From Altererythrobacter sp. B11 (lineage in GTDB: Bacteria > Pseudomonadota > Alphaproteobacteria > Sphingomonadales > Sphingomonadaceae), in assembly GCF_003569745.1 (NCBI RefSeq), contig NZ_AP018498.1:1587001-1651000 (forward strand): a stretch of 64,000 bases of DNA, given 5' to 3'. Shown piece by piece: positions 1 to 8,813 of this stretch. The translations under genes and the position numbers were made by a program. The notes under the pieces are model-generated. The model did no database searches and was not told the origin of the DNA. It worked only from the letters and a program-made list of their open reading frames with translations. Position 1 is the first letter of the stretch. Each line of letters opens with the position of its first letter.

Positions 1-1239
1 CTGGGCGATCACGCGCAGATAGGCCAGCGCATCGCGGATTTCCGCCCGTTCGTAGAAGCGGAAGCCGCCGACGATGCGATAGTTGAGGCCGATCTGGATG
101 AAGCGGTCTTCGAATTCGCGCGTCTGATATTGCGCGCGCACCAGGATCGCCACCTGTTCCAGCGGGGCGCCTTCACGTTCGAGCCGCTCGATCTCCTCGC
201 CCACGCGGCGGGCTTCCTCGGGCGCATCCCAGATACCGATCACGCGGACCTTCTGCCCGGCGGGCAGTTCGGTCCACAGCGTCTTGCCCAGCCGCTCGCT
301 ATTGGCGGCGATCAGGCCCGATGCGGCGGCGAGGATCTGCGGGGTGGAACGATAATTCTGTTCCAGCCGGATCACCTTGGCACCGGGGAAATCCTTCTCG
401 AACCGCAGGATATTGGCCACTTCCGCGCCGCGCCAGGAATAGATCGACTGATCGTCATCCCCCACCACGCAGATATTTTTCCGTTCCTGCGCCAGCAGCC
501 GCAGCCACAGATACTGCACGGCGTTGGTGTCCTGATATTCGTCCACCATCACATAGCGGAAGCGCTGCTGATACTGCTCCAGCACGCTGCGTTCCGTGCG
601 GAAGATGTTGAGCATATGCAGCAGCAGATCGCCGAAATCGCAGGCGTTCAGCGCCTTCAGCCGTTCCTGATACAGCCGGTACATCTCCTGCCCGCGGCCA
701 TTGGCATAGCTTTCGTTTTCCAGCGCATCGAGATCGGGGGGATTGAGCCCGCGATTCTTCCACCGGTCGATCAGCCCCGCCAGCTGCCGTGCAGGCCAGC
801 GCTTCTCGTCCAGATCGCTTTCCGCGATCAGCTGCTTGAGCAGGCGCAGCTGATCATCGGTGTCGATGATGGTGTAATTGCTTTCCAACCCCACCAGCTC
901 CGCATGGCGGCGCAGCATGCGCGCGCAGATCGAATGGAAGGTGCCCAGCCAGGGCATGCCCTCCACCGCATCGCCGATCAGCTGCCCCACACGGTGGCGC
1001 ATTTCGCGCGCGGCCTTGTTGGTGAAGGTGACGCACAGGATTTCGCTCGGCCAGGCGCGGCGCGAGCGGATCAGATGGGCAAGCCGGGCAGTGAGCGCCG
1101 CCGTCTTCCCCGTGCCTGCGCCAGCAAGCATCAGCACCGGGCCTTCGGTGGTCAGCACCGCATCCTTCTGCGGTGGATTGAGGCCGTCCAGCCATTGCGG
1201 GGCGTCCGGGGCAGACGCGGGGGAGGGGTACTCGTTCAC
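1..1239 (-). CDS. uvrD: UvrD/PcrA-type ATP-dependent DNA helicase (partial, N-terminal 413 residues)
   Basis: Superfamily 1 3'-5' DNA helicase acting in nucleotide excision and mismatch repair. The reading frame is open from a GTG start at 1239 to the window edge, so the C-terminal part is missing. Walker A (AGAGTGKT) is at about residues 39-46, followed by CVTFTNKAAREM (motif Ia), the Walker B/motif II region VVGDDDQSIYSWRG, and motifs NYRST and YRIVGGFRFYERAEIRDA typical of UvrD/PcrA. The GTG start is chosen because it comes just before the family's usual LNPPQKDAV N-terminus; no strong ribosome binding site precedes it, so a slightly longer start is possible. It is the last gene visible of a minus-strand group after rsmD and rluB, with a 74-bp gap that shows no feature. 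Family assignment is firm; uvrD versus pcrA naming is convention. Confidence 0.93.
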   Translation of the reverse strand, partial: MNEYPSPASAPDAPQWLDGLNPPQKDAVLTTEGPVLMLAGAGTGKTAALTARLAHLIRSRRAWPSEILCVTFTNKAAREMRHRVGQLIGDAVEGMPWLGTFHSICARMLRRHAELVGLESNYTIIDTDDQLRLLKQLIAESDLDEKRWPARQLAGLIDRWKNRGLNPPDLDALENESYANGRGQEMYRLYQERLKALNACDFGDLLLHMLNIFRTERSVLEQYQQRFRYVMVDEYQDTNAVQYLWLRLLAQERKNICVVGDDDQSIYSWRGAEVANILRFEKDFPGAKVIRLEQNYRSTPQILAAASGLIAANSERLGKTLWTELPAGQKVRVIGIWDAPEEARRVGEEIERLEREGAPLEQVAILVRAQYQTREFEDRFIQIGLNYRIVGGFRFYERAEIRDALAYLRVIAQ

Positions 1240-1313
1240 CCGTGAACAGCTAGGGAACGCGCGGCGGCCGCGCAAGTGCGGCGGGGCCGCAAAATCGGAA
1301 CAGGCGGCGGGGG

Positions 1314-1868
1314 TCAGTCCGCCGCGGCGGGCATCCGCAGCAGGGTGATGCGGGCGGAGCCGACCTCGCGCACGGCATCCACCTGCAGCGAGCGGGCGCC
1401 GGCATCTTCATCTCGCGCGGTTTCCAGCGCGACCCAGCTCGCCGGGCCGATCCAGTCCAGCCGTTGCAGGCGATCGAGCGCCACGCCGCCGGCGCCGCTG
1501 CCATAGGGGGGGTCGAGCAGCAGCAGGTCCACCGGCGCCTTCGCCGGGCCGAGTTGCAGCACGGATGCGGGGCGCACGTCACACCGGGGCTGGGCGCGTA
1601 GGGCGGCGATATTGGCGCGCAGTGCGCGAATCGCGGCTGCATCATTCTCGGCAAAAATGCAGTGGGCGGCCCCGCGCGACAGAGCCTCCAGCCCCAGCGC
1701 GCCCGACCCCGCGAAGAGATCGGCCACCGCCAGTCCTTCGAAAGTGCCCAGGCGGCTCTGCAGCATGGAAAACAGCGTCTCGCGCGTGCGATCGGCGGTG
1801 GGGCGGGTGGCTTCGCCCGTGGGCGCGCGCAGCTGGCGGCGGCGCCATTCGCCGGCGACGATCCTCAT
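1314..1868 (-). CDS. rsmD: 16S rRNA (guanine966-N2)-methyltransferase RsmD
   Basis: Class I SAM-dependent methyltransferase that modifies G966 of 16S rRNA in the small ribosomal subunit. The 184-residue protein has the usual family length. It begins MRIVAGEWRRRQL, a hallmark RsmD N-terminus, has the SAM-binding motif DLFAGSGALGLEAL at residues 50-63 and the catalytic DPPY at 119-122. Its ATG overlaps the rluB stop codon by 4 bp, so the two rRNA-modification genes are very probably co-transcribed and translationally coupled. Confidence 0.95.
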   Translation of the reverse strand: MRIVAGEWRRRQLRAPTGEATRPTADRTRETLFSMLQSRLGTFEGLAVADLFAGSGALGLEALSRGAAHCIFAENDAAAIRALRANIAALRAQPRCDVRPASVLQLGPAKAPVDLLLLDPPYGSGAGGVALDRLQRLDWIGPASWVALETARDEDAGARSLQVDAVREVGSARITLLRMPAAAD

Positions 1869-2626
1869 CGCGGCTTGCGCCCCAGCGTGCTGCGGAACCG
1901 CTCCAGCGGCTCGCGCCGCACTTCCACCGCCGCGCCCTTGGGCAGATCGCCCAGTTCGAAGGGGCCATAGGCGGTGCGGATCAGGCGCGAGACCTTGAGG
2001 CCGAGATGTTCGAGCACGCGGCGCACCTCGCGGTTCTTGCCTTCGGCCAGCGTCAGCTCGATCCAGTGCTGGCGGCCGCTGCGCCGTTCCAGATTGGCCT
2101 CGATCGGGCCATAGCGCACGCCGTCCACCTCGATCCCGTCGAACAGCGCCTCCAGTTGCGGCTGGGTCACTTCGCCGAAGGCGCGGGCGCGATAGGTGCG
2201 CGGCACGCCGGAAGCGGGCAGTTCCATCGCCCGCTTCAACTCGCCGTCATTGGTCAGCAGCAGCAGGCCTTCGGTGTTGAGGTCCAGCCGGCCCACCGGC
2301 ATCACCCGCGGCGTGCCGGGGGGGAGGGCGTTTGCCAGCGCGTTGTAGATGGTCGGCCGCCCGCGCGGATCACGCTCCGCCGTCAGCAGCCCGGCGGGCT
2401 TGTGGAACAGGAACATGCGCGTGTGGTCCGCCTTGGCCACGGGCTTGCCGTCCACCGTGACACCGCGCAGGCCGGTGAGGATGGTCGCCGGCGTGTCCAG
2501 CACCTTGCCATCCAGCGCCACGCGGCCTTCGGCGATCATGCGCTCCACCTCGCGCCGGCTGGCGACGCCCGCGCGCGCCAGCAACTTGGCGATGCGATCG
2601 CCCTTCTTTTCCGTGCCTTCGGCCAT
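1865..2626 (-). CDS. rluB: 23S rRNA pseudouridine synthase, RsuA/RluB family
   Basis: Pseudouridine synthase of the RsuA/RluB/E/F group, acting on rRNA (probably U2605 of 23S rRNA). The 253-residue protein has an S4 RNA-binding domain at about residues 11-57 (IAKLLARAGVASRREVERMI) and the synthase signature GRLDLNTEGLLLLTNDG at 112-128, in which D115 is the expected catalytic aspartate. It lacks the long Arg/Lys-rich C-terminal tail that some alphaproteobacterial RluB proteins carry. It is first in the pair rluB-rsmD and is divergent from the AmpG-like gene across a 153-bp gap. RluB rather than RsuA/RluE is inferred from overall similarity and the rsmD neighbour. Confidence 0.88.
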   Translation of the reverse strand: MAEGTEKKGDRIAKLLARAGVASRREVERMIAEGRVALDGKVLDTPATILTGLRGVTVDGKPVAKADHTRMFLFHKPAGLLTAERDPRGRPTIYNALANALPPGTPRVMPVGRLDLNTEGLLLLTNDGELKRAMELPASGVPRTYRARAFGEVTQPQLEALFDGIEVDGVRYGPIEANLERRSGRQHWIELTLAEGKNREVRRVLEHLGLKVSRLIRTAYGPFELGDLPKGAAVEVRREPLERFRSTLGRKPR

Positions 2627-2779
2627 TGCCGCGCCATAGCGACGCCCCGCCCCCTGTCAAATGGCGGCGACCGTCCCCGCATTTGTGTGCGGCGCCACCT
2701 TTCGCGCGGAATCGCGCCGCGCTAGGCTCGTTTCCTTGCATGGGGCGCAGCGCCGCGCCCGCGACACTGAAGGGATCGC

Positions 2780-4114
2780 ATGGACGAGAGCATTCGGGCG
2801 GAGCGCCGGGGCCTGTGGCAATCGGTGATGCCCTATCTGGAAAAGGAATCGCTCGCCGCCTTCTTCCTGGGCGTGTCGTCCGGCTTCCCCTTCGCGATGA
2901 TCGCCGCCACGCTCACCACGCGGCTGGCGCAGGACGGGATCGAAAAGAGCACGGTCACCGCCTTCAGCCTCGCCTTCCTGGTCTATAACCTCAAGTTCCT
3001 GTGGGCCTGGGTGGTGGATGGCGTGCGCCTGCCGCTGCTTGGCCGGCTGGGCCAGCGCGTTTCGTGGATGCTGGTGATCGGCCTGTGCGTGATGGCGGCG
3101 GTGGTGAATCTGGCGCTGGCCGACCCCGGCGCCGACATCGTGTGGACCGCCACCAGCGCGGTGCTGGTGGGCGTGGCGGGCGCCACTTTCGACATCGTGA
3201 TCGATGCCTACCGGATCGAAACGCTCAAGCCCTATCAGCTCGGCACCGGCTCCGGCATGAGCCAGTATGGCTGGCGCGTGGGTGCGGCGGCGGCGGGCGG
3301 CGTGGCGCTGGTGGTGGCGGCACGCTACGGCTGGCAGGCGGCCTATATCGCCTGCGCCGGCTTCGCGCTGCCGGCGATGCTGACCGCGCTGATCCTGGGC
3401 GAGCCGCCCCGCCGCAAGGTGGAGATCGCGCGCAAGGGCGTTGCGGAGATGTGGCGCTCCGTCGCCGGGCCCTTCGTGGAATTCTTCCGCCGCAACGGCG
3501 CCTGGCTGGTGCTGCTGTTCATCCTCGTCCACAAGATCGGCGACACGCTGGCCAATCTCACCTTCCGCCTGCTGTTCGATGACCTCGGCTTCACCAATGA
3601 CGAGATCGCGCTCTACGACGTGGGGGTGGGCTTCTGGGCGCTGATCGTGGGCGTCTTCGTCGGCGGGATCATCTACGCCCGGCTGGGGCTCAAGCGTTCG
3701 GTGCTGATCTCGCTGATCCTGATGGCCGTTTCCAACCTCAGCTTCGCCCTGCTGGCGGCGGCGGGGAAGACCAATGTGGGCATGGCCGCGGCGATCGGAT
3801 TCGAGAATTTCGCCAGCGGCTATGGGGGGGTGGTGGTGGTCGCCTATTTCTCCGCCCTGTGCGACCTGCGCTTCACTGCCGCCCAATATGCACTGATCAG
3901 CGCGGGGGCGAGCATCGTGGGGCGCTTCCTCACCGGCACCACCGCGGGTAGCCTGATCGAAACCTTCGGCTATGTGAACTTCTACCTGCTGACCACCGTC
4001 GCGGCGGTGCCGGGCATCGTGCTGTTCTGGTGGATGATGCGCAGCGGGCTGGTCGATGCCGCCATGGGCACGGCGGGCGAGGTGGGCGAAGGGGACGCGC
4101 GGGCTGATCCCTGA
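2780..4114 (+). CDS. AmpG-like MFS permease (probable muropeptide transporter)
   Basis: Twelve-helix major facilitator protein of 444 residues resembling AmpG, the inner-membrane importer of anhydromuropeptides for cell-wall recycling. AmpG-like features are the N-terminal FFLGVSSGFPFAMIAATLTTRLA segment (only part quoted as the motif SSGFPF), LKFLWAWVVDGVRLP, and the mid-protein DIVIDAYRIE and GWRVGAAAAGG stretches. An AAGGGA ribosome binding site lies a few bases before the ATG. It is alone on the plus strand and converges on folC. The window also holds an LD-carboxypeptidase and a Mpl/MurC-like ligase near 50 kb, consistent with an active recycling pathway, but substrate is inferred from family only. 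Confidence 0.8.
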   Translation: MDESIRAERRGLWQSVMPYLEKESLAAFFLGVSSGFPFAMIAATLTTRLAQDGIEKSTVTAFSLAFLVYNLKFLWAWVVDGVRLPLLGRLGQRVSWMLVIGLCVMAAVVNLALADPGADIVWTATSAVLVGVAGATFDIVIDAYRIETLKPYQLGTGSGMSQYGWRVGAAAAGGVALVVAARYGWQAAYIACAGFALPAMLTALILGEPPRRKVEIARKGVAEMWRSVAGPFVEFFRRNGAWLVLLFILVHKIGDTLANLTFRLLFDDLGFTNDEIALYDVGVGFWALIVGVFVGGIIYARLGLKRSVLISLILMAVSNLSFALLAAAGKTNVGMAAAIGFENFASGYGGVVVVAYFSALCDLRFTAAQYALISAGASIVGRFLTGTTAGSLIETFGYVNFYLLTTVAAVPGIVLFWWMMRSGLVDAAMGTAGEVGEGDARADP

Positions 4115-4124
4115 TCAGCCCGCG
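4098..4124. terminator. Perfect hairpin between convergent genes
   Basis: A 12-bp perfect stem (4098-4109 with 4113-4124) closes a 3-nt loop, covering the stop codon of the AmpG-like gene and ending 5 bp before the folC stop. It is symmetric and could stop or stabilise transcripts from both sides. No T-run follows on either strand, so intrinsic termination is uncertain. Confidence 0.45.
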
Positions 4125-4128
4125 GGGA

Positions 4129-5427
4129 TCAGTCCGGCACTTCCCCATTCGCCAGCAGCACCTTGCCGGCCAGATAGAGCGAGCCGGCGATCAGCACCGG
4201 CAGCCCGTCATCGGGCAGCTCGCTCAGTGCGGTGCGGATGTCGGGCGCCCAGCGGGCCTTGTCGGCATAGCTTTCCGCCCCATGCGCATCGCTGCCTTCG
4301 ATCGGCACGGCGGTGATGCTGCGCAGCTTGCCCTGCAGCGGATCGAGGATCGCATCGGGATAGCGATTGGCGAGCATGCCGATCACCAGATGCAGCCCCG
4401 GCGCATCAGCGAAGTGGCGGCCGAGCGCGAGGCCCGCATCGGCATTGTGCCCGCCATCCAGCCACACTTCATGCCCCGGCGCCAGAGCGGTGAGCGGGCC
4501 TTCGCCAAGCAATTGCATGCGCGCGGGCCAGCGCGCAGCGCGGATGCCTTCGGCCATGGCCGCTTCGCTGACAGTTACGTCCTGCTGGTGGCGCAGCATG
4601 GCGACGGCGAGCGCCGCATTGTCCCCCTGATGGCGGCCGGGCAGGGCGGGCAGGGGCAGGGTGAGGCTGCCCCGCGCATCGCGATAGTGGATCGCTTCCT
4701 CCACATCCGCTGACCAGTCGCGCCCGCGCATGAACAGCGGCGCGCCCGCCGCGGCGGCGATGCGCATGATCTCCGCCGCCATGTCATCGGGATAGGATTG
4801 CGTCACCATGGGCGATCCGGCGCGGGCGATGCCGGCCTTTTCAAAGGCGATGCGCACCAGCGGTTCGGTGGGCGCGCCCTCTTCGGGCACCAGCAGGAAG
4901 CTTTCGTGGTCGATGCCCAGCGTGGCGATGCCGCAGGCGGCGGGCCGTTCCATCACATTGGTGGCATCCAGCCGCCCGCCAAGGCCCACCTCGATCACGC
5001 AGGCATCGGCCGGGTGCCGCGCGAAGGCGAGGAAAGTGGCGACGGTGGTGACTTCGAAGAAGCTCGGCCCCAGGCTTTCGCCCACGTCCAGCACTTCCTG
5101 CAGCAGCGCAGCCAGTTCCGCGTCCGAGATCAGCTGCCCCGCAATGCGGATGCGTTCGTTATAGCGCACCAGATGCGGCTTGGTGGCGGTGTGGACCACC
5201 TTGCCATCTGCCTCCAGCATCGCGCGCAGATAGGCGCAGGTGGAGCCTTTGCCATTGGTGCCGGCGACATGGAACACGGGCGGCAGCTGCTTCTGCGGAT
5301 CGCCCAGCAGGCGCAGCAATTCGTGGACCACCTCCAGCCCCAGCCGCCCCTGCGGCAGCGACAAGCGCGCCAGGCGGTCGAGCTGGGCCTGAACCACCGG
5401 ATCGTCGGAAGCGGCGAAGTCTTTCAT
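4129..5427 (-). CDS. folC: Bifunctional folylpolyglutamate synthase / dihydrofolate synthase
   Basis: Cytosolic Mur-ligase-type enzyme that adds glutamate to dihydropteroate and extends the polyglutamate tail of folates. The 432-residue protein has the P-loop GTNGKGST at about residues 56-63, EVGLGGRLDATNV in the middle, and the C-terminal EVWLDGGHNADAG segment where the second domain binds substrate. It is last in the chain trpB-trpA-accD-folC, 42 bp after accD. The trpA-accD-folC order is a known conserved linkage in many Proteobacteria. Confidence 0.95.
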   Translation of the reverse strand: MKDFAASDDPVVQAQLDRLARLSLPQGRLGLEVVHELLRLLGDPQKQLPPVFHVAGTNGKGSTCAYLRAMLEADGKVVHTATKPHLVRYNERIRIAGQLISDAELAALLQEVLDVGESLGPSFFEVTTVATFLAFARHPADACVIEVGLGGRLDATNVMERPAACGIATLGIDHESFLLVPEEGAPTEPLVRIAFEKAGIARAGSPMVTQSYPDDMAAEIMRIAAAAGAPLFMRGRDWSADVEEAIHYRDARGSLTLPLPALPGRHQGDNAALAVAMLRHQQDVTVSEAAMAEGIRAARWPARMQLLGEGPLTALAPGHEVWLDGGHNADAGLALGRHFADAPGLHLVIGMLANRYPDAILDPLQGKLRSITAVPIEGSDAHGAESYADKARWAPDIRTALSELPDDGLPVLIAGSLYLAGKVLLANGEVPD

Positions 5428-5469
5428 CTGCGGGTGCCGGAGCTGGAGGGAGTGGCCTGCGGGCGCGAA

Positions 5470-6318
5470 TCAGGCGGCTTCGGCCGGCGCCATATAGGAC
5501 AGCAGGCGCGCCAGTTCGTGCTTCAGTTCCTTGCGATGGACCACCCGGTCCACCATGCCGTGCTTGTGGAGATATTCCGCGCGCTGGAAGCCTTCGGGCA
5601 ATTGCTCGCGGATCGTTTCCTGGATCACGCGCTGGCCGGCAAAGCCGATCAGGGCACCCGGCTCCGCCAGCTGGACATCGCCCAGCATGGCATAGCTGGC
5701 GGTGACGCCGCCCGTGGTCGGGTCCGTCAGCAAGACGATATAGGGCAGGCCCGCTTCCTTGAGCCGCCGCGTCATCACCGTGGCGCGCGGCATCTGCATC
5801 AGCGAAAGGATGCCTTCCTGCATGCGCGCGCCGCCGGCCGCCGTGACCGCCACGAAGCCGCAATTCTCCTCCAGCGCGGTTTCGGCCGCGTTGCAGAAGG
5901 CGGTGCCCACGGCCATGCCCATCGATCCGCCCATGAAGGTGAAATCCTGCACGCCCACCACGGCTTTCTGCCCTTCGATCCGGCCGAGGGCGGCGGTGAA
6001 GGCATCGCGATGCGGGTTGTTGGCGCGGGCCTGCTTCAGCCGGTCGGTATAACGCTTGGTATCACGGAACTTCAGCGGATCTTCCGTCACCTCGGGCGCG
6101 GGCAGCAGCTCGAAACCTTCGTCCAGCAGCTGCGCCAGCCGCGCATCGGCGCCGATGCGGCCGTGGTAATCGCAGCGGGTGCAGACCGATAGGTTTGCCT
6201 CATACTCCTTGGTGAACAGCATTTCGTGGCAGCGCGGGCATTTGACCCAGAGATTGTCCGGGGTCTCGCGCTTGGCGACGAAGGGAAGCGAATTTCTGAC
6301 GCGGGTAAGCCAACTCAT
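5470..6318 (-). CDS. accD: Acetyl-CoA carboxylase carboxyltransferase subunit beta
   Basis: Beta half of the carboxyltransferase that moves CO2 from biotin to acetyl-CoA, making malonyl-CoA for fatty acid synthesis (the substrate of FabD, also in this window). The 282-residue protein has an N-terminal zinc ribbon with C27, C30, C46 and C49, followed by the crotonase-like carboxyltransferase domain with GGARMQEG and [16 protein letters not shown]. Its ATG overlaps the trpA stop codon by 4 bp, indicating translational coupling. Confidence 0.97.
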   Translation of the reverse strand: MSWLTRVRNSLPFVAKRETPDNLWVKCPRCHEMLFTKEYEANLSVCTRCDYHGRIGADARLAQLLDEGFELLPAPEVTEDPLKFRDTKRYTDRLKQARANNPHRDAFTAALGRIEGQKAVVGVQDFTFMGGSMGMAVGTAFCNAAETALEENCGFVAVTAAGGARMQEGILSLMQMPRATVMTRRLKEAGLPYIVLLTDPTTGGVTASYAMLGDVQLAEPGALIGFAGQRVIQETIREQLPEGFQRAEYLHKHGMVDRVVHRKELKHELARLLSYMAPAEAA

Positions 6319-7106
6319 AGCGCGCCCTCTCGCGCGGAATGCACCGCCTTGGCAAGCGCGGCGGTGAGTTCGCGCAGTTTTTCAGGGGCGCGTTCGCCGT
6401 GCTGGGCGACCAGCTCGACAAGGGCGGAGCCCACCACCACGCCATCGGAAACTCTGGCGATTGCAGCGGCTTGTTCCGGAGTTCTCACACCGAATCCCAC
6501 GGCGACGGGCAGATCGGTGGCGGCCTTGAGCCGGGCCACGGCCTGCTCGATCGAATCGAGCGCGGCCTGCTGCTGGCCGGTAATGCCGGCGACCGAGACG
6601 TAATAAAGGAACCCGCCCGAACCTTCGAGCACCGCCGGCAGGCGCGCGGCGTCGGTGGTGGGGGTGGCAAGGCGGATGAAGTTGACGCCGGCCTCGCGCA
6701 GGGCGGGGCCGAGATCCGGGTCTTCCTCCGGCGCCAGATCGACGCAGATCACGCCGTCCACGCCGCAGCCCTTGCATTCGCCCGCGAACCACTCCGGCCC
6801 GCGGCGGACCATGGGATTGGCATAGCCCATCAGCACCAGCGGCACGTCAGGGTGCCGTTCGCGGAACTCATTGGCGATCATCAGCACGTCGCGCGTGGTG
6901 GTGCCGGCGCCCAGACTACGCAGATTGGCCGCCTGGATCGCCGGGCCATCGGCCATAGGATCGGTGAAGGGCATGCCCAGTTCGATCACATCGGCCCCGC
7001 CTTCCACCAGCGCATCGAGATTGGCGGCGGTGTCGCCATCCCCTGCGGTGATGAAGGTGACGAGGGCCGGGTGCCCCTTGGCGAAGGCGGAGGCGAGGCG
7101 GGTCAT
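6315..7106 (-). CDS. trpA: Tryptophan synthase alpha chain
   Basis: Cleaves indole-3-glycerol phosphate to indole, which is channelled to TrpB. The 263-residue protein has the family length. [14 protein letters not shown] at residues 42-55 carries the catalytic pair E42 and D53 (E. coli E49/D60). Its ATG at 7106 overlaps the stop of the DUF559 gene (ATGA), and the sequence just before it shows no convincing ribosome binding site, so trpA translation may now depend on ribosomes finishing DUF559. In most relatives trpB directly precedes trpA; here a small gene and two inverted repeats separate them. Confidence 0.97.
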   Translation of the reverse strand: MTRLASAFAKGHPALVTFITAGDGDTAANLDALVEGGADVIELGMPFTDPMADGPAIQAANLRSLGAGTTTRDVLMIANEFRERHPDVPLVLMGYANPMVRRGPEWFAGECKGCGVDGVICVDLAPEEDPDLGPALREAGVNFIRLATPTTDAARLPAVLEGSGGFLYYVSVAGITGQQQAALDSIEQAVARLKAATDLPVAVGFGVRTPEQAAAIARVSDGVVVGSALVELVAQHGERAPEKLRELTAALAKAVHSAREGAL

Positions 7107-7537
7107 GCGGCGGAGCTTTCGAAGCGCGCGGAAAGATGCTGCTCAGTAGCCCTCTCCCCTTCAGGGGAGAGGGTTGGGAGAGGGGGCGTTTCGCGCAATT
7201 GCTCGATCTCCTCTGCCAATCGCACCAGCACCCCTTCCATATTCGTCATCACATCCCTGTTGGTGAAGCGGATTACGCGATAGCCATGCTGTTCCAGATC
7301 AAGGCTGCGCGCGGCGTCATAGCCCTCCTGCCCGGAGTGGCTGTCGCCGTCCAGTTCGACCACCAGCTTTGGGGCGTTGGCGGCGAAATCCGCGATGTAC
7401 TGGCCGATCACCTTCTGCCTGCGGAACTTCACGCCGCCGAAGCGTTCTGCCCGCAACTGCAGCCACAGCCGCGTTTCCGGTTCGCTCATCTCCCGGCGCA
7501 TGGCGCGGGCGCGGCGCGTAAGTTCGGCGTTACGCAT
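7103..7537 (-). CDS. DUF559 (Vsr-like) small nuclease-fold protein inserted in the trp operon
   Basis: A 144-residue DUF559-family protein, related to very-short-patch-repair (Vsr) and restriction-endonuclease-like folds. Visible features are SEPETRLWLQLRAERFGG near the N-terminus, FRRQKVIGQYIADF with D50, and VVELDGDSH with E61 and D63, which match the acidic positions of the family. Residues 118-130 (ending LPTLSPEGERA) are encoded by the 7150-7185 repeat, so the mobile repeat supplies the protein's tail. The ATG lies one base beyond the other repeat copy, whose GGGAGAGGGG end acts as a ribosome binding site. The gene lies between trpB and trpA in the same direction. Biological role is unknown; nuclease activity is inferred from the fold only. 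Confidence 0.85.
   Translation of the reverse strand: MRNAELTRRARAMRREMSEPETRLWLQLRAERFGGVKFRRQKVIGQYIADFAANAPKLVVELDGDSHSGQEGYDAARSLDLEQHGYRVIRFTNRDVMTNMEGVLVRLAEEIEQLRETPPLPTLSPEGERATEQHLSARFESSAA
7150..7185. repeat. Inverted repeat, copy distal to the DUF559 start
   Basis: A 36-bp element that is the exact reverse complement of 7539-7574. It contains a perfect 10-bp stem (ccctctcccc/ggggagaggg) with a 4-nt loop at 7150-7173 and an asymmetric arm ttgggagaggg. It lies inside the 3' end of the DUF559 coding sequence. Confidence 0.95.
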
Positions 7538-7538
7538 G

Positions 7539-7574
7539 CCCCTCTCCCAACCCTCTCCCCTGAAGGGGAGAGGG
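7539..7574. repeat. Inverted repeat, copy proximal to the DUF559 start
   Basis: Exact reverse complement of 7150-7185. It lies in the gap between the trpB stop (7589) and the DUF559 ATG (7537). Read on the minus strand its purine-rich arm ends one base before the start codon and supplies the only Shine-Dalgarno-like sequence there. The hairpin arm lies just upstream of that site. Confidence 0.95.
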
Positions 7575-7588
7575 CGCTTGGCGCGCGG

Positions 7589-8806
7589 TCAAAGTTCCGC
7601 CCCCAGATGCTCCGCCACGGTGAAGATGTCCTTGTCGCCGCGGCCGGAGACGTTGACGAGGATGCGGCGGCCCTGGCCGTATTCCTTCGCCACCTTGGGC
7701 AGCACGGCGAGGGCGTGCGCGCTTTCCAGCGCGGGGATGATGCCTTCCAGCTTGCAGCACAGCTGGAACGCCTCCAGCGCCTCGTCATCGGTGACGGGGA
7801 GATATTTCACCCGGCCGCTTTCGTGCAGCCAGCTGTGCTCGGGGCCGATGCCCGGATAGTCGAGCCCGGCGCTGATTGAATGTGCTTCGGTGATCTGGCC
7901 GTCCTCGTCCTGCAGCAGATAGGTCTTGTTGCCGTGCAGGATGCCCGGCGCGCCGCCGGTTAGGCTGGCGGCGTGCTTGCCGCTGTCGAGCCCGAAGCCG
8001 GCGGCCTCGGTGCCGATCATTTCCACTTGAGGATCGTCGAGGAAGGGATGGAACAGGCCGATCGCGTTCGATCCGCCGCCCACCGAGGCGACGAGCAGAT
8101 CGGGCAGGCCGCCCGTGCGGGCGAGCATCTGGGCGCGCGCTTCCTTGCCGATCACGCTCTGGAAATCGCGCACCAGCTCAGGATAGGGGTGCGGCCCGGC
8201 GGCGGTGCCAATGATGTAGAAGGTGTCGTGCACATTGGCGACCCAGTCGCGCAGCGCCTCGTTCATCGCGTCCTTCAGTGTCTTCGCGCCCGATTCCACC
8301 GGCACCACCTGGGCGCCGAGCAGCTTCATGCGGAACACATTGGGCTTCTGCCGCTGCACATCGGTGGCGCCCATGTAGATCACGCAAGGGATGCCGAAGC
8401 GCGCGCAGACGGTGGCGGTGGCCACGCCGTGCTGCCCGGCGCCGGTTTCGGCGATGATCCGCGTCTTGCCCATGCGCATGGCCAGCAGGATCTGGCCGAT
8501 GCAATTGTTGATCTTGTGCGCGCCGGTGTGGTTCAGCTCTTCGCGCTTGAACCAGATTTCCGCGCCGCCGAAATGCTCCGTCAGCCGCTCCGCAAAATAG
8601 AGCGGGCTGGGGCGGCCGACGTAATGTTCCAGCAGATCGTCGAACTGCGCCTTGAATGCCGGATCGGCCTTGGCGGCGCGATATTCGCGCTCCAGGTCCA
8701 GGATCAGCGGCATCAGCGTTTCGGCCACATAGCGGCCACCGAACTGGCCGAAATGGCCGCGTTCGTCGGGCTGGTTCATGAAGGAATTGGGTTTCTGCTC
8801 GGTCAT
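7589..8806 (-). CDS. trpB: Tryptophan synthase beta chain
   Basis: PLP enzyme joining indole and serine to form tryptophan. The 405-residue protein starts [20 protein letters not shown]; this ATG at 8806 gives the normal family N-terminus, while the frame stays open upstream only because it runs antiparallel-free through trpF in another frame. HTGAHKIN carries the PLP lysine K98, and the phosphate-binding loop GGGSNAIG is present. It begins 7 bp after the trpF stop. The downstream neighbour is the DUF559 cassette rather than trpA. Confidence 0.97.
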   Translation of the reverse strand: MTEQKPNSFMNQPDERGHFGQFGGRYVAETLMPLILDLEREYRAAKADPAFKAQFDDLLEHYVGRPSPLYFAERLTEHFGGAEIWFKREELNHTGAHKINNCIGQILLAMRMGKTRIIAETGAGQHGVATATVCARFGIPCVIYMGATDVQRQKPNVFRMKLLGAQVVPVESGAKTLKDAMNEALRDWVANVHDTFYIIGTAAGPHPYPELVRDFQSVIGKEARAQMLARTGGLPDLLVASVGGGSNAIGLFHPFLDDPQVEMIGTEAAGFGLDSGKHAASLTGGAPGILHGNKTYLLQDEDGQITEAHSISAGLDYPGIGPEHSWLHESGRVKYLPVTDDEALEAFQLCCKLEGIIPALESAHALAVLPKVAKEYGQGRRILVNVSGRGDKDIFTVAEHLGAEL

Positions 8807-8813
8807 ATCGATC

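Noticed and set aside
7150-7574. DUF559 region as a remnant insertion sequence
   Set aside because: There is no transposase or fragment of one, and the repeat is a hairpin-containing element unlike ordinary IS ends. Treated as a cassette of unknown mechanism.
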